NCBI GenBank assembly: GCA_002238555.1 | Contig: MPMO01000010.1 | Location: 1-64,000, forward strand | DNA: 64,000 bases | Reading direction: 5' to 3' | DNA from: Caldilineaceae bacterium bin34 | Lineage (GTDB): Bacteria > Chloroflexota > Anaerolineae > Caldilineales > Caldilineaceae | Part shown: positions 17,648 to 25,139 of the stretch, one piece after another | Position numbering within the stretch: position 1 is the first letter of the stretch | How the letters are laid out: each line of letters begins with the position of its first letter | The notes under the pieces: generated by a model | What the model was told of the DNA's origin: nothing | The model's input: the letters and a program-made list of their open reading frames with translations, nothing else | Database searches by the model: none | Translations under genes and position numbers: made by a program

Positions 17648-17912
17648 GATCCCGAAACAGGTTGTCCAACGAGTTGGAGCGTACCCCTTTGCCCTGTTCC
17701 AATTCCCTTATGGCTCCCCGCGTAGCGTCATTCGGCTCCCTGAGCGCTGACAAGCCCGGTTCAGTGCCATTCCCCGGCCCCTCGGGTGCACTGCGTGCCC
17801 GCCGAAATCTCGCGACCGGCACCAGCCGACGTGAACTGTGCTTCCGAAGGGGCGTCATGCCCCTTGATCTGGTTCTGAAACCGGCACTGAACCGCGCGAC
17901 CGTTGCATTCAT
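17637..17912 (-). pseudogene. RelB/DinJ-type antitoxin with scrambled middle
   Basis: The frame of 91 codons has normal RelB length and begins MNATVAR, as RelB proteins do. Its last 33 residues (EPNDATRGAIRELEQGKG, then SLDNLFRDLGI) are a clean RelB C-terminus, the toxin-wrapping part. Residues about 10-55 do not look like the ribbon-helix-helix DNA-binding domain: they are Arg/Pro-rich and resemble an out-of-frame reading. An alternative frame in this stretch contains an APSEA segment reminiscent of the family's TPSEAI. I read this as two compensating frameshifts. It might still neutralise the toxin but not repress the operon. Confidence 0.55.
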
Positions 17913-18282
17913 AAATACGACACCTCTCAAATGCAGCACCGCAAACGTATCACAACCGTTCAAGTTGACAGATCCCGAGCAACCCCGCCCGATTTCGCAC
18001 CTCACGCTTGGGTCAACCCGGACTACGATATTCCAACTGTAACTGTTCAGCAACTTGCATGTTGTATGGGACCTGCACATTAGGGAATCTGTGGGGTTGG
18101 GTGAGAGGGGCGCGCCGTTGGCAACCGGGTGCGGCAGAAACTACGGTTCGGCACGGCACTGCAACACAGTAGGGCACCCCTCTCACGATCGCTGTCGCTC
18201 TGCACAGATAAAAGGGCATCAGGCCCGCATCTGCAAGTGTGGAGGACAAGGATACCGACAGGGTACGCAGGGAGGTCGGAAC

Positions 18283-18390
18283 ATGGTGGTAGCAGGTATC
18301 GATGTGTCAATGGCCATGTCGGACGTAGCCATGGCGGAAGGTCCCGTGTACCGTTTCGCAAACAGCGACCCGGGCCTCCGCCGTTGTTAA
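18283..18390 (+). pseudogene. IS110-like transposase, N-terminal fragment
   Basis: A start codon with GGGAGG about ten bases upstream opens a 35-codon frame reading MVVAGIDVSMAMSDVAMAEG, then VYRFANSDPGL. This matches the first strand and catalytic Asp region of IS110/IS1111 DEDD transposases (GIDVSKxxLDVAV, then YRFxNxxxG). The frame stops at 18390 and the rest of the gene is absent. Confidence 0.6.
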
Positions 18391-18399
18391 GGGTATTTT

Positions 18400-18905
18400 C
18401 TGGCTGAGGGAAGGGGATGCCAGCGGATAAAAGTGGTGATGGCGGTCCTGTGGGGGCCGTTCGGGGGATGTGAGGGACCCGGCCGCGGCGGCGGGGAGGC
18501 CGTCTGCGGCCCCGGATTCCGGACAGGGGCGGTCGGACCGCGGGGGTGGCGCGGTCGCGGCAGACAGTGACGGACAGTGACGAGACGGTACGGCCGTCAG
18601 ACGGCGCAGGGCAGGCCGCGCCCTGGCGCAGCAGGCTGAAGCGGCGCGGGGCGGCGGTCGCCGCAGCCGACCCGGTGGCAGGTCGCGGGCATCCTCGTGG
18701 CGGATGCCGTAGGCCACCGCCAGCACCAGGCCGTGCCGGGCCACGCGCACGGGGTCCGTGCGGCGAGTGCACTGCCACTGCCAGCCGCCCCGCTTGCAGC
18801 CCGGGAAGCCCTGCTCAATCCAGTGGCAGCAGGCGTACAGGGCCGCGTCGGTGTGCTGCGGCAGGGTGTCGGCCGGCAGGAGCCAGGGTTTATTGCCAAT
18901 CCAGC
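18400..18905 (-). pseudogene. IS4-like DDE transposase, C-terminal remnant
   Basis: Reading leftward from 18905, an open frame gives NKPWLLPADTLP, then CCHWIEQGFPGCKRGGWQWQ and RVARHGLVLAVAYGI. This matches the C-terminal RNase H-like part (IEQGFRDLKRGGWQWQ, with the third catalytic Glu) of IS4-group transposases. The 5' part is missing: the frame is cut at the left end of the IS630-like element. The remainder is Pro/Ala-rich and decayed, ending with a FYPLASPSL segment. Confidence 0.6.
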
Positions 18906-18909
18906 ATGA

Positions 18910-20044
18910 TTAGGATGCTTGGGTATCTGCGGGCAGGGCCGTCAGGGTGTCCCGGATCCAGCGCCAGCCGCACAGTTGCCTCACCCGCGCCGGGTCCGCC
19001 TGCCAGGCCTTCAAGGTCGGTTCCAGGGCCGCCTGCTTGGCCTCCAGGGTCGGATACACCCGGTCTCCCAGGGCCCGCAGCTCTTGGAAGAAGCGCTCCA
19101 CGGGGTTCAGCTCGGGGGCGTAGGGCGGCTGCACCCCCTGGGGTGCCCCCACCGCCGCCACCCCCCCCCGGGGCCGCCGCCCCGGCCTGCATCCCCGCCC
19201 CCTTGTGGCCGCCGGCCCCATCCCAGACCCAGCCGTCAATGCCGGGTTCCTCGGCCCAGGCCCCCGGATGCGGGCCATCTCCTCGCCCTTCCTGTTCTGC
19301 TACCAGGCTCACCACAGCCGCCCCGTCACCGGCTCGAGGGCGACCGCCGCATAAATGTAGGACCGGCCGATTTGGACCTCCCGGGACACGGCCACCCCGC
19401 GCGGCGCCCACACCTTGCGCACCGCGTGCCACGGGCCCAATCGCATCTCGTCGCCCCACACAATCCCCTGCCCCGCCTTCAGGCCGACCGCGGCCAGGCA
19501 CTACTCCCCGAGCCCCCCTTTTTCCAGGCCGCCTGGGCCTGGGGATCCGTTTTCGCGTGTCGGGGCCGGGGTCCCTTCAGCCGGATCCCCAGTCGCGGCA
19601 GCAGCGTGTACATGCTGTCGCGGGTGTAGACCACCCCGAACTGCTGTTCGATCCAGTCCCGCACCACCTGGGCGGTCGCAAACATCCCCTTGGCCGCCTC
19701 CGCCACCACCTGCCGTTCCTGCTCCGGCGTCAGATGGGAGGGCTTGCCCGGACCGCCCCGCCGACGGCACCGCACCGCGTCCAGACCGCCCTCCCGGTAC
19801 CAGCGCAGCCACCGCTGCACGGCGTTGCGGCCCACACCCACCGCGGCCGCCCCCGCCGCCGCCCCCCCCCCGCGCCCAGCCCGCCCCCCCGGTCCCAGCG
19901 CAGCCACCGCTGCACGGCGTTGCGGCCCACACCCACCGCGGCCGCCACCGCCGTCGGCCCCTGGCCCTGGCGCAACAGCCACAGCGCATGCAGGGCGGCC
20001 GCCGTGTCCTCCACCGCCCAGACCACGCTTGCCTTGCGAGCCAT
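18910..20044 (-). pseudogene. IS630-family transposase, frameshifted
   Basis: The reading begins MARKASVVWAVEDTAAALHA and enters a helix-turn-helix (GVGRNAVQRWLRW). Later pieces lie in other frames: HLTPEQERQVVAEAAKGMFA with TRDSMYTLLPRLGI; GIVWGDEMRLGPW with SYIYAAVALEPVTGRLWW; WVWDGAGGHKGAG; and finally PYAPELNPVERFFQELRALG. Together these are the domains of an IS630 DDE transposase in order. At least three frame changes and two in-frame stops break it. One break coincides with a duplicated 51-base segment of the helix-turn-helix (19801-19851 and 19896-19946), others with runs of C around 19159 and 19862. The gene is inactive. Confidence 0.8.
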
Positions 20045-20070
20045 GGCCCGTCCTCCCTTCACAACCGCGA

Positions 20071-20097
20071 AATCCAGTATCTATACTATACTGGATT
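20071..20097. repeat. Perfect 10-bp inverted repeat near IS630 right end
   Basis: aatccagtat and atactggatt are separated by seven bases. The unit overlaps the right terminal repeat and lies just upstream of the transposase start, so it could serve as a transposase-binding or promoter-proximal site. Confidence 0.5.
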
Positions 20098-20361
20098 GAT
20101 ATCAGTTGGGCTATCTCGGTCGTCGAGACGCCAACGGTACCCATGGTAGGCGGCCGACCGCCTACGTGTCACTCGTAAGCGTCCCGAGGCGAGTACTCGG
20201 GGTTGGACAGTTCCACCGAAATCGCGCGCTCACTGGTTTCGGGATCCGTGTCAACGCGAAACAAACCCTTTTGGGCTTGGCCGTTCCTGACTACCAGGGG
20301 TTGGCCTGCCGCAACCGAATCCGATTCGGATATGTCTGTGAAGGTGCCTCTCCTTCAGTCG

Positions 20362-20715
20362 TCATACCGCCGAATTCTTGAAACCGGCCTGTATGGCATC
20401 CCATCCCTGCTTGTTCATCGGCAGTTCGATCTCAACGGTTTGCAAGGTGTGAGGATTGTACTGGCACCATTCCATGCCGGAGCCGTCGGCGTGCACGTCA
20501 AGGCTGTGTTCAATGGCACCCCACTCCCAGCTGATGCTGACCCCGCCGTCGGAGGTAGGGCAGATGTTGGGTGTGCCAAGGCTTGCGCGCCAATGCTTTT
20601 CGAGCCAATCTGCGGCAAGGTCAATCAGAACAGGTTCCGGCGTGATGCTGCCTGGACCATCCCACTCCGGTCCCACCTGTTTCAGTTGGGGCTTATATAC
20701 GATGGTTGACACCAC
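20362..20715 (-). CDS. Conserved-looking hypothetical protein, 5' end uncertain
   Basis: About 117 codons from a GTG at 20715 encode a protein with real amino-acid character: ADWLEKHWRASLGTPNICP, then TSDGGVSISWEWGAIEHSLD and TVEIELPMNKQGWD. The DGGVxxxW and E-rich strand pattern resembles short hypothetical proteins found beside mobile or toxin genes; I do not recognise a function. Its 5' end overlaps the 3' end of tnpB by about 20 bases on the same strand. The upstream frame encodes only shadow, so the native N-terminus may have been removed by TnpB-element insertion. Confidence 0.55.
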   Translation of the reverse strand: MVSTIVYKPQLKQVGPEWDGPGSITPEPVLIDLAADWLEKHWRASLGTPNICPTSDGGVSISWEWGAIEHSLDVHADGSGMEWCQYNPHTLQTVEIELPMNKQGWDAIQAGFKNSAV

Positions 20716-22039
20716 GCATATCCGGTTCACGGGTCGCGGGAGTCCCTTTGGTCGGCCGCAAGGCCGACCAGGGAGGGAGCGCTCCTCGCCGTGCAGCAGC
20801 CCCAGTCCCGCGGGCCGAAACGGGTGAGGACGGAAGTCCCGCCCGCACCAGGATGTTGAGCGCCGCATTGTGGTCGGCGTTCGCCTGGAACCCGCAGGTT
20901 CCGCAGCGAAACACCGCCTGTGACGGTCGGTTTGACTTGGCTGTGTGCCCGCAACGGCTGCAGGCTTGCGATGTGTAGGCCGGGTCCACGAACACCACCC
21001 GGCCGGCCTTGTACGCCAGCTTGCGCTCCAGCTGTCCCCAGCCGCTCGTCAGGATGGCACGGTTGAGTCCCGCTTTCTGCTGCACGTTCCGGCCTGGGTT
21101 CTCGACCGTGCCCTTCGCACTCTTGGTCATGGCCTTGGTGTTCAGGTCCTCGAGCACGACGGTGTGGGCTGTGTCGGCCACCTTGCGACTGATTTGGTGT
21201 GTGGCCGTGTCTCGGCGCCGGGCCTTCTTGCGGTGCAGTTTCCGCAGTTTCCCGGCGGTCCCGCGGCGGCGATTGGAGCCCTTTTTCTGCCGGGCCATCC
21301 TGCGCTGATACCGCTTGATCTTCGCGTCCTCAACGGTCGTGTCGGGGATGGCGTGCAGGGTTCCGGTGCTGTCCGTGGCCTGTCCCACGTTGCGGTCCAC
21401 GCCCACGGCTCCTTCCTCTGCGGGCTGGCACACATCGGGGTGGTCGACCGGCACCTCGAACACGATGTAGGCGTACCACTTCGGCTGCTTGCTTTCGGAC
21501 TCCTGCCGGACACGCACGGTCAGCGGCTGGCCGTCGGCATACCGGTGGATGGGACCGAGACGCGTCCAGCCCATCTTGGGGATGTACAGGCGACCGTCCT
21601 CGATGCGCACGTGGGACGGGATGGTGAAGGCGGGCTTGGTGTAGTGCTTGGCCTTGTACTGCGGACGTCCGTGGTCCGGACGGTCCGGGTCGAAGAACGC
21701 GGCGTAGGCATCGCCCATGTACTTGCAGGCATACCGGACGATTTCGTAGCTGTAGTCCTGCAGCCACTCGTTGCCGGGTGCGTTCCGCAACTGCGTGAAC
21801 CGCTGGCCCAGCGTGAAGAAGGTCGGACTGCCGGGACCCTCCCCCAGCTTGCCGAACGCCTTCCACATGCGGTAGTCCGTCTCATGCCCGGCCAACACAT
21901 GATTCCATGCGAATCGGCACGCACCAGCCAGTTCCTCGAGGTACTGCCCGTTGGCCGCGGTGCCCGGATACAGGCGCACGCGCAGGTTCCGCACTACGGT
22001 CTGGGGTTGCTGGCTTGGAAGATGGGGGTTGCTGGCCAT
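20693..22039 (-). CDS. tnpB: TnpB (IS200/IS605-type RNA-guided nuclease)
   Basis: From the ATG at 22039 the protein is 448 aa. I reject the GTG at 22102 because it lies next to the promoter -10 box. It has the N-terminal helix-turn-helix (NLRVRLYPG, then RFAWNHVLAGH), RuvC-I GVDRNVG, RuvC-II VVLEDLNTKAM, a CxxC..CxxC zinc ribbon (CSRCG, then CGTCG) and RuvC-III ADHNAALNIL. The D, E and D active-site residues are all present. TnpB proteins are ancestors of Cas12 and cleave DNA using an omega-RNA made from the element's right end. No tnpA is adjacent, so this copy is not self-mobile. The C-terminal tail beyond the ALNIL helix is encoded by the structured 3' end. Confidence 0.92.
   Translation of the reverse strand: MASNPHLPSQQPQTVVRNLRVRLYPGTAANGQYLEELAGACRFAWNHVLAGHETDYRMWKAFGKLGEGPGSPTFFTLGQRFTQLRNAPGNEWLQDYSYEIVRYACKYMGDAYAAFFDPDRPDHGRPQYKAKHYTKPAFTIPSHVRIEDGRLYIPKMGWTRLGPIHRYADGQPLTVRVRQESESKQPKWYAYIVFEVPVDHPDVCQPAEEGAVGVDRNVGQATDSTGTLHAIPDTTVEDAKIKRYQRRMARQKKGSNRRRGTAGKLRKLHRKKARRRDTATHQISRKVADTAHTVVLEDLNTKAMTKSAKGTVENPGRNVQQKAGLNRAILTSGWGQLERKLAYKAGRVVFVDPAYTSQACSRCGHTAKSNRPSQAVFRCGTCGFQANADHNAALNILVRAGLPSSPVSARGTGAAARRGALPPWSALRPTKGTPATREPDMRGVNHRI
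20743..20774 (-). ncRNA. Hairpin in the tnpB 3' end, candidate omega-RNA element
   Basis: tccct-tt-ggtcggcc-gcaa-ggccgacc-aggga forms an 8-bp perfect stem with a four-base loop, extended by five more pairs across a two-base bulge. It overlaps the last coding part of tnpB, about 50-80 bases before the stop. In IS200/IS605 elements the omega-RNA scaffold folds from this region and the guide follows the right-end boundary. The RNA's true ends cannot be set from sequence alone. Confidence 0.45.
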
Positions 22040-22103
22040 GGTGTTCCCATCACCGTGTCCGGTTGCGGGCCCAGGTTGCAGTCGGATCCTCTCTTTAACC
22101 ACA

Positions 22104-22130
22104 ATTGTAGCACAAAAGTTTGATTGTCAA
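22104..22130 (-). promoter_or_regulatory. Sigma70-like promoter for tnpB
   Basis: On the minus strand TTGACA (22130-22125) is followed after 15 bases by TACAAT (22109-22104). Both hexamers are near consensus, though the spacing is short. It would start transcription just upstream of the tnpB ATG at 22039 and lies in an unusually AT-rich patch. Confidence 0.6.
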
Positions 22131-22344
22131 CTATTCGATATATGCCCCTTTCAATTCGTTCATCTGCCTGGTGATCGCCATATGATCGGCATTTGTTACG
22201 ATGGCGGCTGAGGCAGGCATGTTGACCAGTGTCTGAATCCGCATAGGGTTTCGCCTCCTTCCAGGCATCCCATTCTCCGAGGGTGATGGAATCCCACAAC
22301 CGTAGCACTTCCCGCAATCGTGACGTTTGGGTAATTATTGAGAA

Positions 22345-22827
22345 CTGTTACAGATTCGTTGATTTTGGTTCGAGACCGACATTGGCATCTTCCGCGTGTG
22401 GGAAAGTCCTGTTCGCCCAGGTTAGGTCCATGGCACTCGCCATCAGTTGCAGGAAGTTGCGCGCCCCCGCCTCCGTCTTGAACCCTCCGGGCCAGGACGG
22501 CCACACCGCGGCGTCCAGGATGGCGAGCCAGCTCTCCCAATCGAAGTACGGTCCCATCAACCGCACGACCAAGTGACAGCCGGTAACGTCCATAACCACC
22601 GACGCCGGTCGTGGGCGACCTCCGTTCGGGAGTCCGGTTTCGTTCACCAGGACGATGGGGGACAGACGACGGGCGGTCCGGGATCGGCAAGTTGACTTTC
22701 GGGCCGCGCGGGAACTGGAGTGAAGTCCACGGCGAGGGGTCCTTTGGGGCTTTCGGAGAGACGAAACCAAGCAAGGGGTCCCTCATCGCTCCGGACCCCG
22801 GACCAAAATCAACGAAACTGAAACTGT
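22345..22827. repeat. Segment bounded by inverted 30-base repeats
   Basis: 22345-22377 (tgttacagattcgttgattt, then TGGTTCGAGACC) and the reverse complement of 22793-22827 (agtttcagtttcgttgattt, then TGGTCCGGGGTCC) match closely over about 30 bases. They face each other across 480 bp. A third copy is at 17135-17167. This is the geometry of a small nonautonomous element or a remnant insertion sequence. The only frame inside is the small minus-strand ORF at 22348-22593. Confidence 0.5.
22348..22593 (-). CDS. Small hypothetical ORF inside the inverted-repeat segment
   Basis: The 81-codon frame from an ATG at 22593 reads MDVTGCHLVVRLMGPYFDWE, then AILDAAVWPSWPGGFKTEAG. It looks more protein-like than the surrounding shadows (balanced composition, Trp-rich). 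Its last codons are formed by the left repeat. I recognise no family. It may be the end of a decayed gene carried by the element. Confidence 0.3.
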   Translation of the reverse strand: MDVTGCHLVVRLMGPYFDWESWLAILDAAVWPSWPGGFKTEAGARNFLQLMASAMDLTWANRTFPHAEDANVGLEPKSTNL

Positions 22828-22963
22828 GCCGCCGTCGGAGTCGCCCTTGAAGCCATCGACACGTGGCTGTCGATGCAATCTGCGCCGGTGCTAAAATCGC
22901 CGAACCGCACGGCTGACCACGCGTCTCCGCAAGTTGTTTGCAGACTCCATCGGAATTGGATTT

Positions 22964-23725
22964 ATGTTGAGTAGTGCTCAGAAACAGAAGTTCGTGTGCG
23001 ACGGCTACATCCGCGTGCCGGGCGCGATTCCCATGGAGTTGGTGAATACGGCGCTCCGGGCCGTGAACCACTCTATCGGCAACGTTGGCAAGGGGGGCGA
23101 GAACCCCGAGCGGAACCGGTCGGCCTTCTTCTGTGCGGAGTTGTTGCAGGCCGATGTGATCCTCGATCTGTACCGCAAGTCCGACGTGATGCCAATCGCG
23201 GAGGAGCTGCTGGGCAAGGGCAATGTCCTACCGGTTGAATCGGCCAAGCCCTATCCGCGCTTTCCGGACGCCCCCGGCAGTCCGGCACCGCGCCTGGGCG
23301 GGCACATCGACGGCGTGGGCAGCGGCGGCAACGGCATGGCCAAGGGAACCTATTTCCGCACCTTCACCATGTTCGCGGTGGTGTACCTGATGGACTTGCC
23401 GCAACCCGAAGCGGGCAACTTCACGGTCTGGCCCGGATCGCACCTGGCCTTCCGGGATTATTTCCGCGAACACGGTCACGAGGTGCTGGCCAACGGCACA
23501 CCGCGGCCCGACCTGCCGCACGACCCTGTCATGGTCACGGGCAAGGCCGGCGACCTGATCCTCGCCCACCACCAGATATTCCATGCCGGTGGCTACAACC
23601 TGTCGCCCCATGTGCGCCAGGCGGTCATCACCCGGCTCCGGCACAAGGACGTGGCGGTTGTCGACAAGGACGCCTACACCGACATTTGGCGGGAATGGGA
23701 AGGACTGCAGCCCTTCCTGAACTGA
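22964..23725 (+). CDS. Phytanoyl-CoA dioxygenase (PhyH) family protein
   Basis: From the ATG at 22964 the product is 253 aa. It has the Fe(II)/2-oxoglutarate facial triad: His114 and Asp116 in GGHIDGVGSG and His207 in HQIFHAGGYN. A following Arg (SPHVRQAV, Arg218) is suited to bind 2-oxoglutarate. FTVWPGSHLAFRDYF is the usual PhyH strand before the second His. PhyH enzymes hydroxylate small molecules or lipid acyl groups; the substrate is not evident. A TTG start at 22934 would add ten residues. It is convergent with the dnaI-like gene. Confidence 0.85.
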   Translation: MLSSAQKQKFVCDGYIRVPGAIPMELVNTALRAVNHSIGNVGKGGENPERNRSAFFCAELLQADVILDLYRKSDVMPIAEELLGKGNVLPVESAKPYPRFPDAPGSPAPRLGGHIDGVGSGGNGMAKGTYFRTFTMFAVVYLMDLPQPEAGNFTVWPGSHLAFRDYFREHGHEVLANGTPRPDLPHDPVMVTGKAGDLILAHHQIFHAGGYNLSPHVRQAVITRLRHKDVAVVDKDAYTDIWREWEGLQPFLN

Positions 23726-23774
23726 CCGGCCTGCCGTCCGTGGCACCGTCTCCCGCATGGCAGGGGCGGCGCGT

Positions 23775-25139
23775 TCAACGTACCGCTTCGGGGGGATCCT
23801 CCAACCTGAAATAGCGCGACTTGCGCGCATTGAAGACCCTGTGCTGGAACCACCGCTCCCAACGTTCGGGTTCGACATGGGTGGTGATCACGGTCGGCAG
23901 GCCGGCATCGAACCGGTACTCCAGCAGACTGCGCAGTCTCTTTTCCGTCCAGCCCGACCCGCGCCGCACCGACTCCCAGGTGTCGCTGAAGCCGTCCAGG
24001 GCGAGGAACGAAACCTCCCGAATTTGCGCGGTTCGCCGCGCCGCCGCGGCCCCATCCGCCTGGATGGTCCGCCGAAAGTAGTCCTTCAGGTCCTCGACCG
24101 AGGCAAACAGCACATGGCGACCTGAATTGCGCCACCGGTTAGCCAACGCGGCCGCCAAATGGGTCTTGCCGCTGCCGGGAGCACCGGCAAGCACCAGCCA
24201 GCCCCGTGGCTGCTCCAGCCACTGTTCCAGTTCCTGGCAAACCATCGCCAGCCGATCCTGCTGTCCGTTGCGACGTTCAGCCCTGCGCACGTCGAAGGTG
24301 TCGAAGGTCTCGCCCCGATGCAGGTCCAGGCTGTTGAGATCGGCCCAAGTCTCGCCTCCCGGATCCGATGACCAAACCCTGTAGTCGGGGGCGGTGATAT
24401 GCACTTGGTTCACCAGGTGCCTGTCCCCCAGCCGGCTTTGCAGCCGGGGTTCGAATTCCCAGAGCGGCAGATTGGTGGTGATCACGGTAGGCAGTTCGCG
24501 CACATGGCGTTCGTTCAACAGTTGGAACAGCTTTTCCGTGGCCCAGGGAGTCGAGCTTTGGGCACCCAAATCGTCCAGCACCAGTACGTTCACGCTCTCC
24601 ATCAGGTTGTACATCTGGCTGAAGGTTTGCGGCGTGTCGGGGGCAAACGTGGCCCGCAGCCGATCCAGCAGACTGGGGACAGTCAGCATCAGGACCGGCG
24701 TCTCGGCTGCCGCCAGTTCGTTGGCGATGGCGCTGGCCAGGTGCGTCTTGCCGCATCCGGTAATGCCGGCGAGGAGGATCCATCCGGTCGGGTGGCCGGC
24801 AAAGTCGCGGCAGTTCCGGTGGGCTTCCCTTAGTGACGCGCGCGCAGTCTCACCGTAGCCGGGCGGCTCCTGCAGGAAGGACGAAAACGTCTTGTCCTGG
24901 ACGGCCTCGAGGTAGGACAGGGCGTGGATCCGATCGAGGGTGCGCCGCCGGTGGCTGCGTTGGCGGCACTCACACGGAAAGGCGGCACCGAAGTCCGGAT
25001 GCTCCGGTGCCACGTCCACCGTGTAGAAGCCGAACCCTTGGCACACCGGGCACACTGGAACGGTTTCTCCGGCCTGGTCGACCGCAGCCTCATTCCCAGC
25101 GGCCACGCGGTCTTGAAGTCCATTCAGGGTGGTCATCAT
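23775..25139 (-). CDS. DnaI/DnaC-like helicase loader with two AAA+ domains
   Basis: The 454-aa protein starts with a zinc-finger-like CPVC (30-33) and CEC (56-58). A first AAA+ domain follows: Walker A GITGCGKT at 125-132, Walker B VLVLDD at 185-190, and a sensor/arginine segment TTNLPLWEFEPRLQSRLGDR. A second, related AAA+ domain has Walker A GAPGSGKT at 319-326 and Walker B FLALDG at 378-383, where the second acid is Gly. DnaI and DnaC loaders normally have one AAA+ domain and about 250-310 residues, so this is a duplication or fusion. It overlaps the dnaD-like gene by 50 bp and follows dnaB, which supports a role in loading DnaB. The second domain may be regulatory. Confidence 0.85.
   Translation of the reverse strand: MMTTLNGLQDRVAAGNEAAVDQAGETVPVCPVCQGFGFYTVDVAPEHPDFGAAFPCECRQRSHRRRTLDRIHALSYLEAVQDKTFSSFLQEPPGYGETARASLREAHRNCRDFAGHPTGWILLAGITGCGKTHLASAIANELAAAETPVLMLTVPSLLDRLRATFAPDTPQTFSQMYNLMESVNVLVLDDLGAQSSTPWATEKLFQLLNERHVRELPTVITTNLPLWEFEPRLQSRLGDRHLVNQVHITAPDYRVWSSDPGGETWADLNSLDLHRGETFDTFDVRRAERRNGQQDRLAMVCQELEQWLEQPRGWLVLAGAPGSGKTHLAAALANRWRNSGRHVLFASVEDLKDYFRRTIQADGAAAARRTAQIREVSFLALDGFSDTWESVRRGSGWTEKRLRSLLEYRFDAGLPTVITTHVEPERWERWFQHRVFNARKSRYFRLEDPPEAVR

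Larger units (their letters stand above)
18897..20098. mobile_element. IS630-like insertion sequence with terminal inverted repeats
   Basis: The ends read caatccagcatgat at 18897-18910 and, as reverse complement, caatccagtatagt at 20085-20098. They match at 12 of 14 positions and bracket the IS630-type transposase pseudogene. The element interrupts an IS4-like transposase remnant at its left end. A clean TA duplication, which IS630 elements make, could not be seen, so the exact boundaries are approximate. Confidence 0.55.

Noticed and set aside
18546..20149. Long plus-strand Pro/Arg/Ala-rich frames through the IS630 region
   Set aside because: They are antisense to recognisable transposase pieces and consist of low-complexity sequence.
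22611..22850. A plus-strand frame ending in a PKSTKLKL tail
   Set aside because: Its end is simply the right inverted repeat; the rest has no protein character and opposes another weak frame.
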